A stretch of DNA of 14,325 bases from JBCDKH01 sp964388485 (GTDB lineage: Bacteria > Planctomycetota > Phycisphaerae > Tepidisphaerales > Tepidisphaeraceae): contig CAYMAS010000066.1 of assembly GCA_964388485.1 (NCBI GenBank), positions 1 through 14,325 on the forward strand. Direction: 5' to 3'. The notes below the pieces were generated by a model that searched no databases, was not told the origin of the DNA, and saw nothing but the letters and a program-made list of their open reading frames with translations. Numbering within the stretch: the first letter of the stretch is position 1; the number at the start of each line of letters is the position of its first letter. Shown in pieces: positions 7,665-13,025 of the stretch. A program made the position numbers and the translations under genes.

Positions 7665-7738
7665 TGGCTCCAACTGGACTCGAACCAGTGACCTAGGGCT
7701 TATGAATCCCTCGCTCTAACCAGCTGAGCTATGGAGCC
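7665..7738 (-). tRNA. tRNA with CAT anticodon (Met elongator, or Ile2)
   Basis: The 74-nt cloverleaf has a perfect 7-bp acceptor stem (GGCTCCA/TGGAGCC), GCTC/GAGC D-stem, loop TTCATAA with anticodon CAT, variable loop AGGTC and a perfect T-stem ACTGG/CCAGT. The G1-C72 pair and absence of three G-C pairs at the base of the anticodon stem rule out an initiator tRNA. Anticodon CAT may be Met or, if C34 is modified to lysidine by TilS, Ile reading AUA. The innermost anticodon-stem pair is A31 opposite G39, a mismatch. CCA is not encoded; the discriminator is A. It lies between the MshEN gene (55 nt upstream) and the sulfatase on the same strand. Confidence 0.92.
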
Positions 7739-7793
7739 GTCAGCGGTGGGCATGATTGGCGGGCTCGGGGGACGAAGCAAGGAGGATTTTCGC

Positions 7794-8318
7794 CTACCGC
7801 TCGAAAGCCCATTCCGCCAGGTGCGGGGCGACTGGGTAGTGCGTCTCGAGCAGGTTCCGAAGCGAGCTGCTCGTGGCGACGACGACGGCGGGCGGGGCCT
7901 GGAAGGTGCGGGCGGCGAAATTCATGGCCTTGCGCAAGCCGCGACGGCTGGTGGCGACGACGAGGTGGGGCGGGTCGAGTTCGTCCACCGGCAACGTCTC
8001 GTAACGCATCGGCACGACGCGGAACTGCCACGCCTGCCGAGGGTCGAGCAGGCCGATGCAGTCGAGGTCGATAGATTCCTTGGAGATATCACGCTCGCCG
8101 CGAAGGGCGACGAACTGCTGAGCCCAGGCGGCGTTGACGTGGACGGTATCGAGACCGTAGAGGCGTTCGAGCAGGTCGCCCAGCGGCCGACCGACGGCGG
8201 CTTGAACGTCGAGGGCATGTCGGAGCTGTTGCTCGTCGATGACGCCTTGCTCGACAAGGAGCTCGCCGATCCTTAGCGGCGGGTTGGTCGTGGCGGGTTG
8301 AGTTGGCTGATGGTGCAT
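7794..8318 (-). CDS. Stand-alone GspE/PilB N-terminal (MshEN-like) domain protein
   Basis: The 174-aa product matches the N-terminal domain of type II secretion/type IV pilus ATPases, without the ATPase. Residues 15-39 read LRIGELLVEQGVIDEQQLRH then ALDVQ, the MshEN-type motif, and a second, weaker half follows at 45-72 (RPLGDLLERLYGL...). Residues 105-161 (RYETLP...LVVATSRRGLRKAM...ETHY) match the second lobe. MshEN domains of MshE bind cyclic di-GMP, so this may be a c-di-GMP effector or adaptor for a pilus or secretion machine; binding here is inference. The ATG at 8316-8318 is chosen because a strong GGGAGGA lies 12 nt upstream, within a perfect hairpin. An in-frame ATG at 8382-8384 would add a basic 22-residue leader. 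Confidence 0.78.
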   Translation of the reverse strand: MHHQPTQPATTNPPLRIGELLVEQGVIDEQQLRHALDVQAAVGRPLGDLLERLYGLDTVHVNAAWAQQFVALRGERDISKESIDLDCIGLLDPRQAWQFRVVPMRYETLPVDELDPPHLVVATSRRGLRKAMNFAARTFQAPPAVVVATSSSLRNLLETHYPVAPHLAEWAFER

Positions 8319-8319
8319 T

Positions 8320-8342
8320 CGTCTCGGGGTCCTCCCGAGACG
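8320..8342 (-). promoter_or_regulatory. Perfect hairpin with the Shine-Dalgarno in its loop
   Basis: In the mRNA, CGTCTCGGG pairs perfectly with CCCGAGACG (9 bp) around the pentaloop AGGAC, and the stem ends one nucleotide before the ATG at 8318. The ribosome-binding sequence GGGAGGA is therefore divided between the stem and loop. This could control translation of the MshEN gene, or be a terminator remnant for the upstream lepA/Uma2 transcript, though no U-tract follows. If the upstream ATG at 8384 is the true start, the hairpin is coding. Confidence 0.6.
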
Positions 8343-8401
8343 TATCGGCTTGCGTCGGCTGCTGCTTGCATCGCGGCCGGTCATCTGTGGCTGACGGTGA
8401 T

Positions 8402-9049
8402 TCAGATGATATCGGCCACTTTGCAGCTAAAGCCGGGCAGCACATCGCCGCCGTCGAAGGTCTGATCCTCAACGAGACTCAACGGTTCCTCATTCCGCTG
8501 GTAAATCGTCAGCCGCTTTGCCTTCCGATCCAGCACCACCACCATGGCGACTCCGACGTCAAGATACTCGTCCGCCTTTGCCTCCAGTTCGCCGGGCCGA
8601 TCACTTTTGCTGACGACCTCTACCACGAACTCCGGAACCGCTTCGATGAAGTCGTCTTCGTCTTGATCTTCGGGCACCGTCTCGTGCCGGATAAAGGAGA
8701 TGTCCGGCCCGCGGGTCACATCCGGATCGCGTGCAAAGATGTAGCCCGTTTCGACCATGACCTCACCAAGCTTGTGAGCGTCGTTCCACTCACTGAGCTT
8801 GCGTGACAACCCGACTTGGCGCTTTCCGTGACCTATTCCCACTGGCGGCATTTCGATGACCCTTCCGTCGACCAGTTCCTGCTTGCCCGGCGTCTCCGGC
8901 AGACGCGAAAACTCTTCGGCCGTCAGAGGACGTCCGAAGTCGATCACGCGTGCCGCCTGAGGGATCACTGCACGACGTATCCGCTTGACCGGCGTTTTAC
9001 CCACGATCTTGGCTTTCGATCCTGATAGAGGCGTCGCGATGACCGTCAT
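8402..9049 (-). CDS. Uma2-family PD-(D/E)XK nuclease-like protein (DUF820)
   Basis: The 215-aa product has the Uma2 pattern. The entry segment PLTAEEFSRLPETPGKQELV is followed by DGRVIEMPPVGIGHG (61-75), then GPDISFI with Asp116, then PEFVVEVVSKSD with Glu144, then K158 and EYLDVGVAMVVVLD (161-174). Asp116, Glu144 and a lysine would be the PD-(D/E)XK metal-site residues by family analogy. The first 35 residues are basic and outside the domain. The family is expanded in cyanobacteria and Planctomycetes; its substrate is unknown to me. The ATG at 9047-9049 lies 14 nt after the lepA stop codon with no clear ribosome-binding site, so translation is probably coupled to lepA. Longer in-frame starts would run into lepA and lack the family pattern. 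Confidence 0.88.
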   Translation of the reverse strand: MTVIATPLSGSKAKIVGKTPVKRIRRAVIPQAARVIDFGRPLTAEEFSRLPETPGKQELVDGRVIEMPPVGIGHGKRQVGLSRKLSEWNDAHKLGEVMVETGYIFARDPDVTRGPDISFIRHETVPEDQDEDDFIEAVPEFVVEVVSKSDRPGELEAKADEYLDVGVAMVVVLDRKAKRLTIYQRNEEPLSLVEDQTFDGGDVLPGFSCKVADII

Positions 9050-9063
9050 GGGCTGGATTCTAC

Positions 9064-10860
9064 TCAATCTCCCGCTTCGAGGACGGCCAGAAACGCCTCC
9101 TGCGGGATGTCGACGCTGCCGACGCGTTTCATGCGGGCCTTGCCCTTCTTCTGCTTTTCGAGCAGCTTCCGCTTGCGGCTCACGTCGCCGCCGTAGCACT
9201 TGGCGGTGACGTTCTTGCCCATCGACTTGATGGTCTCGCGGGCGATGACCTTGCCGCCGATCGCCGCCTGCAGGGGAATTTCGAAAAGGTGCCGGTCGAT
9301 CTTGCCCTTGAGCTTCGACAAGATGCTCCGGCTGCGGACTTCGGCCGTGTCGCGGAAGAGGATCATCGAGAGCGCGTCGACTCGACTGCCGTTGACGAGC
9401 ACGTCGACCCTCGCCAGATTCGCCGCCTCGAAGCCGCGGACCTCGTAGTCCATGGTGCCGTAGCCCTTCGTGGAACTCTTGAGCTTGTCGTAGAAGTCGT
9501 AGATGACCTCCGCCAGCGGGATGTCGTAGGTGATGATGACCCGCTGACTCTCGTCGCGACCGATGTATTCGGTCTTCTTGTACGTGCCGCGGCGTTCCTC
9601 GCAGAGCGTCATGATCGCCCCGACGTAGGACTGCGGCACCATGACGTTCATGCGGATGATCGGCTCACGCACTTCCCTGATGTGCGACGGGTCGGGCAGC
9701 TGACTCGGAGCATCGATCTTGATGACGCTGCCGTCCGACTTCTCGATCTCATAGGTGACGGTCGGAGCCGTCTGGATGACCTCGATGTCGAACTCGCGTT
9801 CAAGGCGTTCCTGCACGATCTCCATGTGCAACAGCCCGAGGAAGCCGCAGCGAAAGCCGAAGCCCAGCGCGTCGCTCGACTCAGGGGCGAACGTGAAGGA
9901 CGAGTCGTTCAAGCTCAGCCGATCGACGGCATCCCGAAGGTCCTCGTACTGCGTGCTGCCGCCGGGGTAGAAGTCGCAGAAGACCATCTGCTGGACCTTC
10001 TCGTATCCCGGCAGCGGCTTGGGGGCGGGCGAGTTGGCGTCGGTGAGCGTGTCGCCCACGCGGACGTCGTGGATGTCCTTGATCGTCGCCACGACGTAGC
10101 CCACTTCGCCGGGGCCGATGCGGTCGACCCGCGTCTCCTTAGGCAGGAACTTGCCGAGCTCCGTGATTGGGTACTCGCGACCGGTGCCCATGAGCTTGAT
10201 CTTCTGCCCCTTCGTGATCGTACCGTCGACCATGCGGACGTAAACGACGACGCCGCGGTAGTCGTCGTAGTGCGAGTCGAAGATCAGGCCGCGGACGAAC
10301 TCGTCGTTGCTGCTCTTGGGCCCGGGCAGGTTCTTGCACAGAGCGTGGAGCAATTCATCAATGCCGACGCCGCTCTTGGCGCTGACGAAGATCGCCTCCT
10401 CCGCCGGGAAGCCAAGAATCTGCTCGATCTCCTCCGCCACCAGCTCCGGCTGACTGCTGGGCAGGTCGATCTTGTTGATGACCGGGATGATCTCCAGGTC
10501 CTGCTCCAAAGCCGCGTAGGCGTTGGCGACGGTCTGAGCTTGCACGCCTTGGGTCGAGTCGACGACGAGCAGGGCACCTTCACACGCCTGCAACGCCTTG
10601 CGGACCTCATAGTGGAAGTCGACGTGGCCGGGCGTGTCGATGAAGTTCAGCATGAACTCCTCACCGTCGTGGAGGTGCTTGACGGTGACGGCCGAGGCCT
10701 TAATCGTGATGCCACGCTCGCGTTCGAGATCCATCGAGTCGAGCATCTGCCCACGCATTTCCCGCTCAGTGATCGCGCCGGCCCGCTGGAGCAAGCGGTC
10801 CGATAACGTGCTCTTGCCGTGGTCGATGTGAGCGATGATGGAGAAGTTGCGGATCTTCAT
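9064..10860 (-). CDS. lepA: Elongation factor 4 (LepA), ribosome back-translocase GTPase
   Basis: The 598-aa protein is full length for the family (about 600). GTPase motifs are G1 AHIDHGKS (10-17), the switch I region ERERGITIK (47-54), G3 DTPGH (75-79) and G4 NKID (129-132). The C-terminus has the LepA-specific domain, with YGGDVSRKRKLLEKQKKG and IPQEAFLAVLEAGD at the very end. It acts on the ribosome in the cytosol, in elongation or initiation quality control. The start MKIRNFSIIAHIDHGKS is the canonical one. It is the first gene of the long minus-strand block and diverges from the barrel-protein gene across a 558-bp gap. Confidence 0.98.
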   Translation of the reverse strand: MKIRNFSIIAHIDHGKSTLSDRLLQRAGAITEREMRGQMLDSMDLERERGITIKASAVTVKHLHDGEEFMLNFIDTPGHVDFHYEVRKALQACEGALLVVDSTQGVQAQTVANAYAALEQDLEIIPVINKIDLPSSQPELVAEEIEQILGFPAEEAIFVSAKSGVGIDELLHALCKNLPGPKSSNDEFVRGLIFDSHYDDYRGVVVYVRMVDGTITKGQKIKLMGTGREYPITELGKFLPKETRVDRIGPGEVGYVVATIKDIHDVRVGDTLTDANSPAPKPLPGYEKVQQMVFCDFYPGGSTQYEDLRDAVDRLSLNDSSFTFAPESSDALGFGFRCGFLGLLHMEIVQERLEREFDIEVIQTAPTVTYEIEKSDGSVIKIDAPSQLPDPSHIREVREPIIRMNVMVPQSYVGAIMTLCEERRGTYKKTEYIGRDESQRVIITYDIPLAEVIYDFYDKLKSSTKGYGTMDYEVRGFEAANLARVDVLVNGSRVDALSMILFRDTAEVRSRSILSKLKGKIDRHLFEIPLQAAIGGKVIARETIKSMGKNVTAKCYGGDVSRKRKLLEKQKKGKARMKRVGSVDIPQEAFLAVLEAGD

Positions 10861-10961
10861 GAACAGCCGAAGGCGGTGCGAGACAGGTCAGGATCTACGA
10901 CCGAGCACCCTATTCGTCTGGAGACATGGCGGGCCCGGCTTCAAAGTCGTAGCGCGACTTC

Positions 10962-10993
10962 AAGGGCTCTGCGTCAAAAAGGGCTCTGCGTCA
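10962..10993. repeat. 15-bp direct repeat, period 17
   Basis: The sequence aagggctctgcgtca occurs at 10962-10976 and again at 10979-10993. A further GCGTCA follows at 11001-11006. Closely spaced direct repeats near divergent starts suggest protein-binding sites, possibly for lepA or the barrel-protein gene; a local duplication is the alternative. Confidence 0.7.
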
Positions 10994-11049
10994 GAATGTG
11001 GCGTCAGATAGGGCAGGCCGTGCGTAGGGATCGGGCGAACTGACGTCGT

Positions 11050-11070
11050 GACGCGCAGTTGTTGCGCGTC
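11050..11070. repeat. 8-bp stem-loop gacgcgca/tgcgcgtc
   Basis: The arms 11050-11057 and 11063-11070 are exact complements around the 5-nt loop gttgt. No T-run follows on either strand, so it is not a classical terminator. The left arm contains part of a TGACGC hexamer that recurs in this region. Confidence 0.45.
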
Positions 11071-11104
11071 CGCTGAGGCTCCGGCGGCGACGATGGGAGC
11101 CGAC

Positions 11105-11134
11105 TTGACCCCAAAGCAAATCCCGACGCATTAT
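11105..11134 (+). promoter_or_regulatory. Candidate sigma-70 type promoter for the barrel-protein gene
   Basis: TTGACC at 11105-11110 (5 of 6 to TTGACA) is followed by 18 bp and CATTAT at 11129-11134 (4 of 6 to TATAAT), in the most AT-rich part of the intergenic region. Transcription would start near 11141 and leave a leader of about 280 nt. Planctomycete promoter consensus is not well known to me, so this is tentative. Confidence 0.35.
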
Positions 11135-11195
11135 CGGCGTGTCGTGACCAACTTTTTCGTTAGCAATCGGCTAATGCTCGCACTACAACCGATCC

Positions 11196-11239
11196 GGGCC
11201 CTTCCGAAGACTCGAGACATCGAACTTCCTGAAGGGCCC
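11196..11239 (+). promoter_or_regulatory. Leader stem-loop upstream of the barrel-protein gene
   Basis: gggcccttc (11196-11204) and gaagggccc (11231-11239) form a perfect 9-bp stem around a 26-nt loop. It lies between the candidate promoter and the start codon at 11419. It may stabilise the mRNA or act in attenuation. It matches no riboswitch I recognise. Confidence 0.4.
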
Positions 11240-11408
11240 AGCGGCCTCGGCTTCCAGCAGAAGTCGGGCGTCGCAAGCAGCGGCTGGCACAAGACTTGCC
11301 TAGCCCACAGCATCCAGATGGGTGCATCGTAAGCCGATGTCGCGCTTCCGCCGATGCACGCCTCGCTTCAAATGACCCCATCGTTCTGATCCCACCATTG
11401 AAACCCAC

Positions 11409-11413
11409 GGAGA
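11409..11413 (+). promoter_or_regulatory. Ribosome-binding site deciding the barrel-protein start
   Basis: GGAGA lies 5 nt before the ATG at 11419-11421. It selects this start over an in-frame ATG at 11296, which would place 41 uncharacteristic residues in front of the signal peptide. Confidence 0.7.
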
Positions 11414-11418
11414 CCACT

Positions 11419-12579
11419 ATGAACGTCCACGACGAGATCGCTTCCCTTTCCGCGTCCCGCCGCCGGACGCTTCCCACGCCCGTGATCGCCGCAGCCACCG
11501 CTGCTGCCTTCGCACTGCTCGCCGCGGCACCGAGCTTCGGCCAGTTCAACGACCAGCGGCCTCAGGAAGACGTCACAGGCCGCATCGGCGACCCGTTGAG
11601 CGATGATCCGCTCAACGAAGCCGATACCGATGATGACCTCATGATCGACCTCGACGGCGACGGCATCATCGATGTCGTGGAAGACGACGACGACATCAGC
11701 ACCGCCCCGGCTTACAGCGTCGGTGCTGGCGTTACCGTTACCAGCGCCTACTACTTCCGCGGCATCAACCAGGGCGTCGCCAACGAAGACGGCCTCTTCA
11801 ACGGCGGCTTCATCGCCCAGCCGTACATCGAGCTCGGCATCCCGATCGTCGCCGATCCGAGCAAGGGCTACGGCCTTAGTGCCATTGCCGGCACCTGGAA
11901 CTCGTTCGGCTCCGAGCAGACCAACGACGACGACGCCGGCCCGACGAACTGGTACGAAAGCGACCTCTACGCCGGCCTCGGCTTCACGACCGGCAACTTC
12001 GAGATCGGTGCCATCTACACCTTCTACACCTCGCCGAACGACAGCTTCGCCACCGTTCAGGAGATCGGCGGCTTCATCGGCTACGGCATCGACTTCGGCG
12101 ACGATCCGGACATCGACAACCAGTTCACGGGCGGCATCGATCTGGCGGCTGGCGTCTACTTCGAAGTCGACAACACGGCCGTCGGGTTCGACGGGATCGC
12201 TGACGATCCGGCGACGGCCTTCGACGAGACCGTCGACGGGATCACCGATGAGGGCATCTATCTTGAGTTGGGCGTTGAACCGTCGCTCGACCTCGAGATC
12301 GACGGTCTGGCAGGCGATGTCGCGCTGAGCTTCCCGATCGCTGTGGGCCTGAGCTTGGCAGATTACTACTACGACGATTCGGGCGATGACGAGTTCTTCG
12401 GCTACGTCTCCGTCGCCGCCGCCGCGTCGATTCCGCTGCCGGTGCCCGCCAACTACGGAGCATGGTCGCTGACTCCGAGCGTCCAGGGCCTCTTCCTCGG
12501 CGCCAACAACCTCGAAGCCCTCAACGATGACGAATCGACCGAGTTCATCGGCTCGCTTTCGCTGGACTTCGAGTTCTAA
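11419..12579 (+). CDS. Outer-membrane beta-barrel protein, TorF/TIGR02001-like putative porin
   Basis: The 386-aa product has a signal peptide (basic RRR at 14-16, hydrophobic 22-38, probable cleavage near APSFG, residue 41). It then has an acidic linker and from about residue 100 a chain of amphipathic strands ending in SLSLDFEF, with the C-terminal Phe typical of outer-membrane barrels. The first strands VTVTSAYYFRGINQG (105-119) resemble the opening of TIGR02001/TorF-type proteins. Residues 77-85 (DLDGDGIID) form a calcium-binding DxDxDGxxD loop as in thrombospondin type 3 or dockerin repeats. Asp, Gly and aromatics dominate throughout. It may be a porin; the substrate is not shown. An ammonium transporter follows on the same strand, suggesting a role in nitrogen uptake. 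Confidence 0.7.
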   Translation: MNVHDEIASLSASRRRTLPTPVIAAATAAAFALLAAAPSFGQFNDQRPQEDVTGRIGDPLSDDPLNEADTDDDLMIDLDGDGIIDVVEDDDDISTAPAYSVGAGVTVTSAYYFRGINQGVANEDGLFNGGFIAQPYIELGIPIVADPSKGYGLSAIAGTWNSFGSEQTNDDDAGPTNWYESDLYAGLGFTTGNFEIGAIYTFYTSPNDSFATVQEIGGFIGYGIDFGDDPDIDNQFTGGIDLAAGVYFEVDNTAVGFDGIADDPATAFDETVDGITDEGIYLELGVEPSLDLEIDGLAGDVALSFPIAVGLSLADYYYDDSGDDEFFGYVSVAAAASIPLPVPANYGAWSLTPSVQGLFLGANNLEALNDDESTEFIGSLSLDFEF

Positions 12580-12646
12580 ATCATCCACCTTCCCAGGCTC
12601 GGCCGCAAGATCTTCACCAGAAGCTCCGGCCGGACTTGCAATCCTC

Positions 12647-12679
12647 GGGGTGACGCGGGTAAAACGCTCGCGTCACCTC
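12647..12679 (+). terminator. Stem-loop after the barrel-protein gene
   Basis: ggtgacgcg (12649-12657) pairs perfectly with cgcgtcacc (12669-12677) around an 11-nt loop, and extends by a G-U and a G-C pair. It lies 67 nt past the stop codon. No U-run follows, so it may be a Rho-independent-like terminator of weak type, a stabilising 3' hairpin or an operator, since its arms contain TGACGC/GCGTCA. Confidence 0.5.
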
Positions 12680-12891
12680 TTGGCGAATGACCTTCGCCCA
12701 CCGCCACGCTCCGCTTTCTTCTGTCCTTACGAGACGCCCCGCGATCAACACTCAGCCGATTCACCACGCCGGCCCTTGTTCGCTCGAGATACGTCTGAGT
12801 TCTCTGTCTTCATCTACCTCGCTACGACGTCGCGACCATGCCGACTGGCGTCGCGGTGATCCTGTCCCTAGCGAGCGACTCTGAGACTGGC

Positions 12892-12907
12892 TGACGCTTG
12901 AGCGTCA
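12892..12907. promoter_or_regulatory. Inverted repeat TGACGCT-tg-AGCGTCA upstream of the ammonium transporter
   Basis: Two 7-bp arms flank a 2-bp centre about 119 nt before the start codon at 13026. The arrangement fits a dimeric-repressor or activator site and shares the GCGTCA half-site seen elsewhere in this region. It does not match the NtrC consensus of TGCACC/GGTGCA. Confidence 0.4.
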
Positions 12908-13025
12908 ACAAGTATCGGTACATCGAAGGCTCCAGCTGCTCCTGTCGCTAACGCGGCGGACACGGCTTTCCTCCCCTCACGACGACACCCGCCGGCGGTG
13001 TCGCCCCGTTCCTCGTCTGGAAGAG

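Larger units (their letters stand above)
10861..11418. other. 558-bp divergent intergenic region between lepA and the barrel-protein gene
   Basis: No protein gene is supported here. Its left part holds a hairpin aagtcg/cgactt (10944-10960), a 17-bp-period direct repeat and several GCGTCA copies. The middle holds an 8-bp stem-loop (11050-11070) and a plausible plus-strand promoter. The right part holds a small stem TTAGC/GCTAA (11160-11174) and a 9-bp stem-loop (11196-11239), and would be the 5' leader of the barrel-protein gene. The lepA promoter must also lie here, but I cannot place it. Confidence 0.6.
12580..13025. other. 446-bp intergenic region between the barrel-protein and ammonium-transporter genes
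   Basis: No protein gene is supported. It contains a terminator-like stem-loop (12647-12679), a short inverted repeat TGACGCT/AGCGTCA (12892-12907), and a weak direct repeat of cctgtcNctaNcg (12861-12873 and 12941-12953). No clear sigma-70 or sigma-54 promoter for the transporter was found. Confidence 0.55.

Noticed and set aside
9047..9199. Longer start for the Uma2 gene overlapping lepA
   Set aside because: The added residues are Arg-rich shadow of the conserved LepA C-terminus; the ATG at 9047-9049 right after the lepA stop gives a normal family length.
9289..10806. Open frame of 505 codons on the plus strand, antisense to lepA
   Set aside because: It is a shadow of lepA codon bias, rich in Asp/Leu/Arg repeats and without recognisable motifs.
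11368..12588. Open frame of 406 codons on the minus strand, antisense to the barrel-protein gene
   Set aside because: Its Val/Asp/Glu/Arg-rich composition comes from the GC-rich codons of the opposite strand; the plus frame has a ribosome-binding site, signal peptide and C-terminal Phe.
12580..13025. NtrC/sigma-54 control of the ammonium transporter
   Set aside because: The nearest GG...GC match (around 12628-12639) has 8 rather than 10 bases between the pairs, and no TGCACC/GGTGCA site is present.
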